64,000 bases of DNA from an uncultured bacterium. GTDB lineage: Bacteria > Cyanobacteriota > Vampirovibrionia > Gastranaerophilales > Gastranaerophilaceae. The DNA is taken from the NCBI GenBank assembly GCA_902801985.1, contig CADCKD010000014.1, positions 45,525 through 109,524 on the forward strand, given 5' to 3'. This document shows positions 32,670 to 41,076 of this stretch, in pieces; positions within the stretch are counted from its first letter, which is position 1, and every line of letters starts with the position of its first letter. The notes under the pieces were generated by a model, which saw only the letters and a list, made by a program, of their open reading frames with translations, did no database searches and was not told the DNA's origin. A program made the translations under genes and the position numbers.

Positions 32670-35186
32670 ATGTGTTTTTTTCAGAAATATAATAGTAGTT
32701 TGCATAAATGTTTTAAGCCATATCAGTATGTAGGCGGTGAATTCTTATCTCATAATAAAAATTTTGATGATGCCGCTGTTCGTTTTGCAATGGCATTCCC
32801 TGATAAATACGAAATAGGTATTTCAAATTTGGGGGTGCGTATTTTATATGAACTTATCAATAAAGAACAACATTATATGTGTGATAGAGTTTATGCTCCG
32901 GAAACGGATTTTACCCCTGAACCTTTGTATGCATTGGAATCAAAACGTGCTTTGAAAGATTTTGATGTTGTAGGTTTTTCGCTACAATATGAAATGTCAT
33001 ATCCGACAGTATTGAAAATGCTCGAAATGTCAGGAATCCCGTATAAGAATTCCGAACGCAGTGATAGTGACCCTATTATTGTTGCAGGCGGACCTTGTGC
33101 ATTCAATCCTTTGCCAATGGCCGATTTTATAGATGTATTTTTGATTGGTGACGGAGAAGACTCTATTATAGAAGCTTGTAAAATTATTGAGGAAACAAAA
33201 GGACTTCCTCGCCAAGAACGCATTAATCGTTTATGTGAAGGTGACAAATCAGGAAGGTGGTCAGCTTCTGTTGGTGGATATGTTACTAAACGAATAGCAC
33301 AGCTAAAAAAAGAAACTGCAGCAATATCTTATCCTATCCCATTTTCGTCTTCTGTTCAGGATAGGGCTGTTGTTGAAATTCGCAGAGGCTGTGGAAGAAT
33401 GTGCAGATTTTGTCAGCCGGGACATGTAACTTTGCCTGTTCGTGAACGAGAAGCCGAAGAAATTATTGAAATTTCAAAAGAGCTTGTAAATAATACAGGG
33501 TATGATGAATATTCGTTGCTTTCTTTATCTTCAAACGATTACGCAAATATAAAAGAAGTAATAAAAGAATTAGCTTTGGATTTTAATGAGAAAAAAGTTT
33601 CGGTGACACTCCCAAGCCAACGTATAGACGGATTTAACTTAGAACTTGCGAATTTAGTCCAGAGCGTTCGCAAATCTACCATGACGTTAGCTCCGGAGGC
33701 AGGAAGCCAAAGGCTTAGAGATGTTATAAAGAAAAATATTACTCAAGACCAAATTTTGGATGCTGTTTTGACTTTGTATGAAAACGGATGGTCAAGAGTT
33801 AAATTGTATTTTATATGCGGGCTCCCGACAGAAACGATTGAAGATATGGACGAAATGGCGAATTTGCTTTCGAGTATTCGTTATCGTTCAAAATTGCTTA
33901 AAAAGGAAAAAGATTTAAAGCATTCTTTGGACTTAACATGTACACTGTCTATATTTGTGCCAAAACCGTTTACTCCTTTCCAGTGGTGTTCTCAAATGCC
34001 GCTTGATGAAGTTAAAGCTCATATTGATTATTTAATGGAACGTGTTTCCCGTATAAAGGCTGTGAAAATAAATTATAGCGACAAGTATTTGTCTTGGCTT
34101 GAAGCTGTTTTAACCCGTGGAGACAGTAATTTATGTGCGTATATTGAAGCGTTATATAAAAAAGGTGTTTATCTTGCTTCTTGGGGAGAACATTTTAATA
34201 AAAATCTTTGGTTTGAAACTGCAAGTGAATTGGGGATAGAATTAGAATCTATGGCTCAAAAAAGTTATGATTTAAAATCTGAACTTCCTTGGGATTTTAT
34301 AGATGTTGGCATAAATAAAGAATGGCTGCAAGATGAATATAAAAAGGCTTTTGAGGTTGATGAGAATTCTGCTCATGTCGTGCCTACTTGTCAAACACAA
34401 TGTGTAAATTGCGGTGTTTGTTCTCATTTTGGAGTTAAGAAGGTGATGGCAAAGCCTTTTGTTGCATCTGATAAAGCTCAAATTTTATCTAAACAAAAAC
34501 GACATATAGAAGATTTAAATCAAAAAGATGTAAAAGAAACATACAGATATAGAGTAAAATTGACAAAAGTAGGGATTTTGCGATATTTTTCTCATTTAGA
34601 TTGGCAAAATACTTTTTTAAAGGCACTAGCCAGAACTGATTTAAAAGTTGCTTTTTCTTATGGTTATAATCCAAAAATGAAAGTATCTATGGGTATTGCT
34701 CTTCCTCTATTCAGTGAGAGTATATGTGAACTGGTTGATATTTATTTGTGGGAAGATTCACCTACTGATAAAGTTAAGTCTGAGCTTAATAAAGTTTTAC
34801 CAAAAGAAGCTGAAATTCTTTCTGTAAATAAAATTGATAAAACTCTTCCGTCTATTGAAGATACTGCATATTGGGCAGAATATAAAATAGGTATTTTTGA
34901 TAAAACACTTTACGATTTTGAAAAATTTGTATATAATACTAATAAAGTTTTGGACTCAGATGAGATTTTAATCGAGAAAAAAACTAAAAAAGGTTTAACA
35001 AAAACAATAGATATTAAAACTTCAATCGGGAAATATAGATTTGAAGATGAAAATCTATTTATAGTATTAAAGACAGGTAAAGGTGTTCCGTTGAGAGCAG
35101 ATACTTTAATGAATTTGATTGCTCCCGATGTAATATTTGATATTACTCGCACAAAATTTTTGACGGAATCTTTGCACGAATTATAG
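32670..35186 (+). CDS. B12-binding-like radical SAM protein fused to DUF2344
   Basis: 838 residues from ATG 32670 (an in-frame TTG lies 6 nt upstream; neither has a strong ribosome binding site). An N-terminal cobalamin-binding-like domain (about 20-200; VGFSLQYEMSYPTVLKML, IVAGGPCAFNPLPMADF) is followed by a radical SAM core with the [4Fe-4S] motif CGRMCRFC (Cys241, Cys245, Cys248) and TLAPEAGSQRLR. A Cys-rich segment (CQTQCVNCGVC, about 580) comes next. The C-terminal DUF2344 domain (YRVKLTKVGILRYFSHLDWQ onward) is the type usually encoded next to RNase E/G. The reaction is unknown. The neighbour at 35201 is indeed rne/rng, 14 nt downstream. Confidence 0.85.
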   Translation: MCFFQKYNSSLHKCFKPYQYVGGEFLSHNKNFDDAAVRFAMAFPDKYEIGISNLGVRILYELINKEQHYMCDRVYAPETDFTPEPLYALESKRALKDFDVVGFSLQYEMSYPTVLKMLEMSGIPYKNSERSDSDPIIVAGGPCAFNPLPMADFIDVFLIGDGEDSIIEACKIIEETKGLPRQERINRLCEGDKSGRWSASVGGYVTKRIAQLKKETAAISYPIPFSSSVQDRAVVEIRRGCGRMCRFCQPGHVTLPVREREAEEIIEISKELVNNTGYDEYSLLSLSSNDYANIKEVIKELALDFNEKKVSVTLPSQRIDGFNLELANLVQSVRKSTMTLAPEAGSQRLRDVIKKNITQDQILDAVLTLYENGWSRVKLYFICGLPTETIEDMDEMANLLSSIRYRSKLLKKEKDLKHSLDLTCTLSIFVPKPFTPFQWCSQMPLDEVKAHIDYLMERVSRIKAVKINYSDKYLSWLEAVLTRGDSNLCAYIEALYKKGVYLASWGEHFNKNLWFETASELGIELESMAQKSYDLKSELPWDFIDVGINKEWLQDEYKKAFEVDENSAHVVPTCQTQCVNCGVCSHFGVKKVMAKPFVASDKAQILSKQKRHIEDLNQKDVKETYRYRVKLTKVGILRYFSHLDWQNTFLKALARTDLKVAFSYGYNPKMKVSMGIALPLFSESICELVDIYLWEDSPTDKVKSELNKVLPKEAEILSVNKIDKTLPSIEDTAYWAEYKIGIFDKTLYDFEKFVYNTNKVLDSDEILIEKKTKKGLTKTIDIKTSIGKYRFEDENLFIVLKTGKGVPLRADTLMNLIAPDVIFDITRTKFLTESLHEL

Positions 35187-35200
35187 TAAAGGAAAGATTT

Positions 35201-36943
35201 ATGAGTAACGACAGAAACAAAAACACAAATCAAGTTGTTGAAAAAAAGATTGTAATTGCAGAACGTGATAACATCGCTGCAATTTTAGAAAACAAAAAAG
35301 TAACAGATTTCTTTATTCAAAGAGGGGATGTATTGTTAGGAGATGTATATTTAGCATCTGTTGATAATATTTTACCTAGTATTGATGCTGCATTTGTTAA
35401 TGTTGGCAGCGATAAAATGGGCTTTTTGCATGCTGAAGATGTTATGGGTAAAGGAACATTAAAAGAAAAACTTTCTCCAAAACAGAAAATAGTAGTTCAA
35501 GTTGTTAAAGAACCTACAGGGCATAAAGGCCCGAGAATTACTACAGAAATAAGTTTGCCCGGCAGATTTTTAGTACTTATGCCTTATGAACCCGGTGTAA
35601 GTGTTAGTAAAAAGATCGAGAACTCCCGTGAAAGAGCAAGATTAAAAGCGATAATTAACCTTATAAAACCTGTTGGCGTGGGCGTAATTATACGTACTGA
35701 GGCTGAAGGACAATCTGAAGCTGATATTCAGGAAGATTTGGAAATTCTATTAGAAAAATGGAATAATATTATAACTTCAGCTGAAACACTTGAAGCTCCA
35801 AGTTTAATATATAGAGATCAAGATTTACTCTATAAAGTTATCAGGGAAGCATGTACGGAAGATGTGTCTGAAATTATTGTAGATACGCCGTTTGCTTTAA
35901 ACAGAGTACAAAATATTCTGCAAAATTGGCATATTGCAAAAGATACTAAAGTCACTCTATACAAAGGCACAGATCCTCTGCTGATTGCGATGGATATTCA
36001 CAAAGAAATTAAAGCAGCTTTGAATGTCAAAGTTAATATGCCATCAGGCGGGTACTTGTATATACAGCAAACAGAAGCTTTAACTGTAATTGATGTTAAT
36101 AGCGGTAAATTTATAAGTTCGGCTACTCAAGATGAAACTATTTTGAAGACAAATCTTGAGGCAGTTCACGAAATTGCGCGTCAATTACGTTTAAGAAATA
36201 TTGGTGGTATGGTTATAGTTGACTTTATAGATATGACTTCCAGAGCTGATAAACTTGCAATGCTTGAAGAATTAGAGATAGCTCTTGAAGCTGATAAGGC
36301 TAAGCCTCAAGTTGGTCAACTTTCTGATTTGGGCTTAGTCGAGTTGACTCGTCACAGGCAAGGTCAGTCTTTAGCAGAAATATTTACCAAAAAATGCCCA
36401 CATTGCCAAGGTTCAGGATGTTCAGTTATTGATTTCAACTTTGCAACTCCTGTTGCGGAAGGTGAATATCGAGCTAAGGCTGCAAAGGTTAAATTACCGT
36501 CAGGAGCATTTAAGAAAAATAATAAATTCAACAAAAATAATGCGCAATCTCAGGTTCAACCACAACAACAAGAACCTGAACAAATTCAAAAATCTGCTAT
36601 TGAAACAGAGCCATCTGTAAATGCTGAGGCTGAGATTGTTAAAAAAGAAACTAATAAAAAATCTAAGAAAAACAGATTTGACAAATCTAAAAAATCAGAA
36701 GTTAAAGCAGAGCTAAAGGAAGTTGTTGAAGAGGCTGAAATGCAGGATATTCCGGCGGAAGTCAAAGAGGAAAAACCAAAGAAAACAAGAAGAAAATCAA
36801 AGGCTAATGATGCTCCTGCAAAAGTTGAAAATGCTCAAGTTGTGGCAGAGCCTGAAGAAACAAAAGAACCGCCTAAAAAGACAAGACGTCCAAATAGAGG
36901 TTCTTCTAAAAAATCTAAAACTACAAAAAAGGTTGAGGAATAA
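35201..36943 (+). CDS. Ribonuclease E/G family endoribonuclease
   Basis: 580 residues. An S1-like RNA-binding region (about 40-120) precedes the RNase H-like and DNase I-like catalytic core: VIDVNSGKF and IVDFIDM carry the two metal-binding Asp. CPHCQGSG is the zinc-link that joins dimers. The last 140 residues are low-complexity Lys/Glu/Arg-rich, like the RNA-binding or scaffold tail of RNase E, but shorter than the proteobacterial one. It acts in mRNA decay and rRNA/tRNA maturation. It follows the radical SAM/DUF2344 gene and leads into two small membrane-protein genes. Confidence 0.92.
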   Translation: MSNDRNKNTNQVVEKKIVIAERDNIAAILENKKVTDFFIQRGDVLLGDVYLASVDNILPSIDAAFVNVGSDKMGFLHAEDVMGKGTLKEKLSPKQKIVVQVVKEPTGHKGPRITTEISLPGRFLVLMPYEPGVSVSKKIENSRERARLKAIINLIKPVGVGVIIRTEAEGQSEADIQEDLEILLEKWNNIITSAETLEAPSLIYRDQDLLYKVIREACTEDVSEIIVDTPFALNRVQNILQNWHIAKDTKVTLYKGTDPLLIAMDIHKEIKAALNVKVNMPSGGYLYIQQTEALTVIDVNSGKFISSATQDETILKTNLEAVHEIARQLRLRNIGGMVIVDFIDMTSRADKLAMLEELEIALEADKAKPQVGQLSDLGLVELTRHRQGQSLAEIFTKKCPHCQGSGCSVIDFNFATPVAEGEYRAKAAKVKLPSGAFKKNNKFNKNNAQSQVQPQQQEPEQIQKSAIETEPSVNAEAEIVKKETNKKSKKNRFDKSKKSEVKAELKEVVEEAEMQDIPAEVKEEKPKKTRRKSKANDAPAKVENAQVVAEPEETKEPPKKTRRPNRGSSKKSKTTKKVEE

Positions 36944-37249
36944 ATGAGAAATATTACATTTAAAAAGCTTGCATATATTCTGATGGGGCTATATCTTTTA
37001 GCCCCTCAGGTAGTTTTTGCAAAATCGACTTTACCGGCAGAATTTAAGGTAGTTTTTGCTAAATTTTCTGTTGGGATGATTGGTGTCGCCGTATTTTCAT
37101 TTTTAATATACTTCGCTTTGGTCTTGTATAATAAATTTTTTGTTGCTCCCCATATCAAAAATGAAGAAATACGCAGAAATTCATTGAATTCTCCGAGAGA
37201 TAAAGATGAGGCTATCTCTAATTTTATTATGAAAAATAGGTTAAAATAA
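36944..37249 (+). CDS. Small two-helix membrane protein, unknown
   Basis: 101 residues directly abutting the RNase E/G stop. A signal-like N-terminal helix (about 9-26, ending VVFAKS) and a second helix (about 44-68, VGMIGVAVFSFLIYFALVLY) lead to a charged cytosolic tail (APHIKNEEIRRNSLNSPRDKDE). It could be a membrane tether or assembly factor for the small prepilin encoded 2 bp downstream; that is conjecture. No family is recognised. Confidence 0.6.
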   Translation: MRNITFKKLAYILMGLYLLAPQVVFAKSTLPAEFKVVFAKFSVGMIGVAVFSFLIYFALVLYNKFFVAPHIKNEEIRRNSLNSPRDKDEAISNFIMKNRLK

Positions 37250-37251
37250 TT

Positions 37252-37470
37252 ATGAAAAAAGCATTTGGTATTCTTGAGATTTTAATAGTTGTAGTGATTA
37301 TTTGCGCAGTATATTTTATGGCGGGTAAAAAAAATCCTGTTGAAGATTATGCTCAATCTGTGAAACAAACACAAACAACAAAGCAGCAAATTAATGTTGA
37401 ACTTGATAATTTGCAAAAACAAATTGACAAAAGCAGAGAGCTTAATACTCGTATGCCGGAGGATTATTAA
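37252..37470 (+). CDS. Minimal type IV prepilin-like protein
   Basis: 72 residues. MKKA|FGILEILIVVVIICAV has every mark of a class III leader: two Lys, Ala4 before the cut, Phe at +1, Glu9 at +5, and a 20-residue hydrophobic helix. The mature protein would be only about 68 residues: the helix and a Gln/Lys coiled-coil stalk (VKQTQTTKQQINVELDNLQK), with no globular head. This would suit a minor pseudopilin or an assembly adaptor rather than a major pilin. It sits between the RNase E/G operon and the serine dehydratase; its stop and the sdaAB start overlap as TAATG. Confidence 0.7.
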   Translation: MKKAFGILEILIVVVIICAVYFMAGKKNPVEDYAQSVKQTQTTKQQINVELDNLQKQIDKSRELNTRMPEDY

Positions 37471-38138
37471 TGTCAAATCCAAGTCTTTTTGATATCATTT
37501 CCCCTATTATGATTGGTCCTTCAAGTTCACACACCGCAGGTGCTGTGAGGTTAGGTTTACTTGCAAGAAATATTTTTGGTGAAACTCCACAAGAAGTTAC
37601 TTTTAAGTTATACAATTCCTATGCCTCAACAGGAAAAGGTCACGGAACAGATAAAGGCTTGCTTGCAGGAATTTTGGGACTAAAGGTTGATGATATAAGA
37701 ATTCGCCATATATTTGATTCTAAGTTATCTCAATCTTTAAAATATAATTTTGAATTCATACAAGACTTTAGCAGGCACCCAAATGCTGTTGATATGTATT
37801 TAAAAGGATCTCATGAAATGTTTATTTCGGGTGATTCAGTCGGAGCCGGCGAAATTGTTATTACCAGAATAAATTCTTTCAATGTTTCATTAACTGGAGA
37901 ATATAATACTTTAATTCTTGTATACCGGGATAAACCGGGGATGATTTCTGCTGTTACTTCAATGTTTCAATCTAAAAAATTAAATATAGCATCGTTGGAT
38001 TGTGATAGAAATGCAAGGGGTAAAGAAGCATCGATGGTGATTTGTGTTGACGGGGACTTAGATGACGGCGTTGTAAATTCTATCAGAGAAATGAAAGATG
38101 TTTATTTTGTTACTTATGTAAGAAAGTTAGAAAAATAA
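37470..38138 (+). CDS. sdaAB: L-serine dehydratase, iron-sulfur-dependent, beta subunit
   Basis: 222 residues. SPIMIGPSSSHTAGAVRLG at about 10-28 and GTDKGLLAGILG are signatures of the beta chain; the last 75 residues form an ACT-like domain (LILVYRDKPGMISAVTSMFQ), a possible serine-binding regulatory site. With the alpha chain it deaminates serine to pyruvate and ammonia, a common fermentative route. It precedes sdaAA by 2 bp, the usual two-gene arrangement of Gram-positive and gut anaerobes. Confidence 0.92.
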   Translation: MSNPSLFDIISPIMIGPSSSHTAGAVRLGLLARNIFGETPQEVTFKLYNSYASTGKGHGTDKGLLAGILGLKVDDIRIRHIFDSKLSQSLKYNFEFIQDFSRHPNAVDMYLKGSHEMFISGDSVGAGEIVITRINSFNVSLTGEYNTLILVYRDKPGMISAVTSMFQSKKLNIASLDCDRNARGKEASMVICVDGDLDDGVVNSIREMKDVYFVTYVRKLEK

Positions 38139-38140
38139 TT

Positions 38141-39022
38141 ATGAACAGTAATATACATACATTTGAACGTTTAAAAGAATTGTGCGCAGAAAGAAATATG
38201 CGCATATATGAAATTGCTCAGGAGTATATGTCAGTTTCTAATGATATACCAATAAAGGAAGTCAGGGAATTCACATTAAAAAGTTTAAATGCCATGAAAG
38301 ATGCTATAAAATGCGGACTTGCTTCAAATGAGCCTTCGTATAGCGGAATGTGCGGAAATGATTGCGGCAAAGTTCAAATAGCATTCGATCTTCATCCTCC
38401 GATGTTTGGCGGTTTATTTGCAAATATTATTAAATATGCACTTGCAACTTCTGAAGAAAATGTCCGTATGGGTCGTATTGTGGCTTGCCCAACTGCAGGT
38501 TCTTGCGGAATTTTACCATCTGTTATTGTTGCGGTTAGTGAATATAAAAATTATTCTGAGGAAGAACAAATTAATGCATTAATTACAGGCGGAGAAATTG
38601 GCAGAGTTATTTCTCAAAAACTTTCCTTAGCAGGTGCTGTTGCGGGTTGTCAGGCTGAATGCGGCGTTGCTTCAGCTATGGCTGCGGCTGCTGTTTGCCA
38701 GCTTCGTGGTGGTACAGTTCCTCAAGTTATAAGTGCTGTTGCGTTAGCATTGAAAAATATTTTAGGTTTGACTTGTGATCCGGTTGCTGGACTTGTTGAA
38801 GTTCCGTGCGTAAAGCGAAATCCGTTTCTTGCGGTGCATGCAATTACAGCATGTGAACTTGCCCTGGCAAATGTAAAATCTGTAATACCGCCTGATGAAG
38901 TCGTAGATGCGATGGCGCAAATCGGTTCTTTAATGTCACCTATGCTAAAAGAAAGTTCTCAAGCAGGTCTTGCAACAACTAAAACAGGACTTAAAATAAA
39001 GAAAAAATTATTTAAAAATTAA
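38141..39022 (+). CDS. sdaAA: L-serine dehydratase, iron-sulfur-dependent, alpha subunit
   Basis: 293 residues, normal length. The catalytic subunit binds an oxygen-labile [4Fe-4S] cluster through conserved Cys, seen here in GMCGNDCGK, CPTAGSCGILPSVI, GCQAECG and GLTCDPVAGLVEVPC. It is cytosolic. It is the last gene of a same-strand run starting at 31956 and is followed by a terminator. The oxygen sensitivity of this enzyme class fits an anaerobic host. Confidence 0.94.
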   Translation: MNSNIHTFERLKELCAERNMRIYEIAQEYMSVSNDIPIKEVREFTLKSLNAMKDAIKCGLASNEPSYSGMCGNDCGKVQIAFDLHPPMFGGLFANIIKYALATSEENVRMGRIVACPTAGSCGILPSVIVAVSEYKNYSEEEQINALITGGEIGRVISQKLSLAGAVAGCQAECGVASAMAAAAVCQLRGGTVPQVISAVALALKNILGLTCDPVAGLVEVPCVKRNPFLAVHAITACELALANVKSVIPPDEVVDAMAQIGSLMSPMLKESSQAGLATTKTGLKIKKKLFKN

Positions 39023-39032
39023 CAAAAAGAAT

Positions 39033-39055
39033 GACCTCTATTGAGGTCTTTTTTT
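39033..39055 (+). terminator. Rho-independent terminator after sdaAA
   Basis: GACCTC/GAGGTC form a 6-bp stem with a TATT loop and are followed by seven T, 10 bp past the stop. Confidence 0.85.
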
Positions 39056-39214
39056 ACGATTGTGCATATAGTATATAAGAAGGATAAGAGGATTAGTACT
39101 ATTACGTATGTAGTAGGATACTATTTTTTAATTAAAATGTCAAGCAAATATTAAAAATGTAATAATACTTAACATGTTTTGTTATAATTCCCTCAAATCA
39201 TTCACTATGTTATT

Positions 39215-39847
39215 TTACAAATAGTGTATAATATTTTCTGCTATTAATTTTGAATCCCTATTGTATTTGTTTTCGTAGAAGATTTCTTCTCCGATTTTTT
39301 CAAATATGTATTCAATATCGTTTATTGATTTGCCATTTTCTATCAGTGTGACAAGAATATCGCGAATTTCATAATTTGTAAGTGTATTACAAATATTGTA
39401 GATAAGGTATTCGTTTCCTGTTCTTGCACTATCTACATATTTTTCTATGATTTTATTGCTAAATAAATTTTTTAAATTTGAATTTACAGTAACATTCAAT
39501 GCATTATTTAGTTCTTTATTGACATATTCTTCTGTTGGAATTACAAATTCGTGATATGTTTCATTTCCATGAACTTTTATTATAAGTTCGTTTTCTTGTA
39601 AATCTTTGTTTTGGATAATGTTTGTTAACGGCAAAATAAATCCGTTTTTTCTCATGGTATTTTCTCTGAATTCTTCTATTGCAGTGCACATGTATTCTGC
39701 ATATTGAGCAAGATCATCTCCAATTTCTATTTTTATAATTTCTTCGCCAAGCTGGTTAAAGAGCTGATTAACTTTTTCTTCAGCTCCTAATCTTATGCTT
39801 TTACCACTATCTTTACTGCCAAATATCTTAATAAATAAATCCAACAT
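39215..39847 (-). CDS. Stand-alone FlhA/SctV C-terminal-like domain protein (tentative)
   Basis: 210 residues, cytosolic, with no membrane helix. The order of elements recalls the cytoplasmic domain of the type III export gate FlhA/SctV: IEIGDDLAQYA (cf. the IELGYGLIPL strand), RENTMRKNGFILPLTNIIQNKD (cf. R..LGFVVPPV.IRDN), LQENELIIKVHGNETYHEFV (cf. L.PNEYRI.I.G.EVA), and a C-terminal ILVTLIENGKSINDIEYIFEKI (cf. VL..LL.E.VSIRDL..ILE.L). The match is by eye and the membrane half is absent. It may be a regulator, a chaperone-docking platform or a remnant. It lies alone, divergent from 39941. Confidence 0.55.
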   Translation of the reverse strand: MLDLFIKIFGSKDSGKSIRLGAEEKVNQLFNQLGEEIIKIEIGDDLAQYAEYMCTAIEEFRENTMRKNGFILPLTNIIQNKDLQENELIIKVHGNETYHEFVIPTEEYVNKELNNALNVTVNSNLKNLFSNKIIEKYVDSARTGNEYLIYNICNTLTNYEIRDILVTLIENGKSINDIEYIFEKIGEEIFYENKYNRDSKLIAENIIHYL

Positions 39848-39940
39848 ATCTATTCTTTAATGTTTTTTTTCGCTTTGTCAAAAATTCTTAGCAAAAAAAA
39901 TTTTTTGAGTTTTTATATAATTACACAAGGAGATATAAGT

Positions 39941-40321
39941 ATGCAAATTCAACCTACAAATTCTAATGCTAGTTTCAAGGGTTTACACAGATTAGAGTGT
40001 CATTCTTTTGTAAAAGGTATTACAGAACATTGTTATACAAAAAGACATTATTATCCTTTTATGGATGAATCACAAGATAAGGTAAATAAAGTAATTGATT
40101 ATTTTACATTTACTACTTCTTATTCACCTGATCAAACAGGCGGTTTTTTCTGGATTGACCACAACAAAGTAAAATTAGAAAAGAGACTTCCTATTACAAG
40201 AAATCATTGGAAAAAATATTTAAAAGAACGTGGAGTAAAGCAAACTAGTCTTGTCCGTAAGGTTGAGGACATATTAAGATGTTATCATTTGGAACATTAT
40301 ATTATTGCTAAATCTAAGTAA
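39941..40321 (+). CDS. Small protein with N-terminal SFKG motif, unknown
   Basis: 126 residues starting at ATG 39941, which has AAGGAG 8 nt upstream (an in-frame upstream start at 39860 lacks one). The N-terminus MQIQPTNSNASFKGLHR carries a short Asn-rich stretch ending in FKG, which I have the impression recurs at protein N-termini in gut relatives; this could not be checked. The rest is hydrophilic with aromatic clusters (HCYTKRHYYPF, GGFFWIDHNK) and basic helices. No catalytic motif is recognised. Confidence 0.6.
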   Translation: MQIQPTNSNASFKGLHRLECHSFVKGITEHCYTKRHYYPFMDESQDKVNKVIDYFTFTTSYSPDQTGGFFWIDHNKVKLEKRLPITRNHWKKYLKERGVKQTSLVRKVEDILRCYHLEHYIIAKSK

Positions 40322-40502
40322 GTCTAATTTAAAGAGGAATAATTTGCTATATTTGCACTAAATATTTTTATATATTAAGCATTTATAAAAGAAAAAGAGG
40401 GAAGTCTTACCTCGAAGATGGATGGATCAAAGAATGTTGTTATTGGTATGAAAGATAATAAAAAAATAATTTCCCAAATGAATAAGTGATAAAAAATAAT
40501 TT

Positions 40503-40531
40503 AAAAAGACAGGTTTTATACCTGTCTTTTT
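40503..40531. terminator. Bidirectional terminator-type hairpin, attached to the broken tRNA-Arg 3' end
   Basis: AAAAAGACAGGT/ACCTGTCTTTTT form a 12-bp stem with a TTTAT loop. Read on the minus strand it directly follows the duplicated tRNA-Arg 3' end, in the same position as the hairpin at 40695-40715 behind the intact tRNA. Confidence 0.8.
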
Positions 40532-40655
40532 ATTTACGCCCGAAGAGATTGTCTTGAGTCGCTCGCAATAAACGGGACTACGCATTTTGCTTTTAGTGGC
40601 AAAAAGCCACACGCAAAATCTGCTTCGCCCTCTGCTCGCTTCTCGCTCGAACTCC
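40531..40655 (-). repeat. Interrupted second tRNA-Arg 3' end with repeat element in the T-loop
   Basis: Read on the minus strand: GGAGTTCGA (40655-40647, T-arm start), a 96-bp insert (40646-40551), then AATCTCTTCGGGCGTAAATA (40550-40531), an exact 20-bp copy of the intact tRNA-Arg 3' end (40738-40719). The insert begins GCGAGAAGCGAGC and holds a nested hairpin (ATTTTGC/GCAAAAT with GTGGC/GCCAC inside, 40584-40619). Its end (40579-40551) is homologous to the end of the insert beside tRNA-Lys. Confidence 0.8.
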
Positions 40656-40694
40656 GAAACGGAGACTCTTATCATTATTCAAACATAAATAAAC

Positions 40695-40715
40695 AGACAC
40701 CCACGAAGGGTGTCT
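40695..40715 (-). terminator. Terminator of tRNA-Arg
   Basis: AGACACCC/GGGTGTCT form an 8-bp stem with a 5-nt loop. On the minus strand it follows the tRNA 3' end by 7 nt and is followed by GTTTATTT. Confidence 0.8.
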
Positions 40716-40722
40716 ATTTATT

Positions 40723-40796
<74 letters not shown>

Positions 40797-40808
40797 ATAA
40801 ATTATTCA

Positions 40809-40814
40809 ATTATA
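40809..40814 (-). promoter_or_regulatory. -10 box of tRNA-Arg
   Basis: A perfect TATAAT on the minus strand, 12 bp before the tRNA 5' end. A clear -35 box is not seen in the repeat-derived sequence upstream. Confidence 0.45.
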
Positions 40815-40939
40815 TGTCTTGTGATAACGACTCCGCTCGGAAAACCTGCTCATCTTGCTTCCGCAAGTTGACACCGTTTTCCTCGACTCCACCTCGCGGA
40901 CCATGTCCGCTTCGGCTTGTCTCATCGCTCGCCGCAGGG

Positions 40940-40977
40940 CAGCTGAGCTACGGGCGCATATTATATTCAATTGTGTG
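40940..40977 (-). repeat. Duplicated tRNA-Arg 5' end and promoter flank, broken in the D-loop
   Basis: Read on the minus strand, GCGCCCGTAGCTCAGCTG repeats the first 18 nt of tRNA-Arg (intact copy 40796-40779). The flank upstream (TTGAATATAATAT) also resembles the intact promoter. At the D-loop it breaks into a GC-rich stretch (GGCGAGCGATGAGACAAGCC...) that runs about 120 bp to the intact promoter and contains GGAAAAC/GTTTTCC and CTTGC/GCAAG hairpins. The remainder of 40322-41076 shows no gene. Confidence 0.75.
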
Positions 40978-41076
40978 TAATGAAACCTTACTTTCTTATA
41001 TTAAAAAAAACATATTCTTTTTTCAAGAGCTCAAATTATCTTTTATCTGTAATATAATTTTCTTGGGAGAATATTT

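Noticed and set aside
40418-40489. Short frame MDGSKNVVIGMKDNKK (23 residues)
   Set aside because: It is too short to support without conservation, and has no clear ribosome binding site or promoter.
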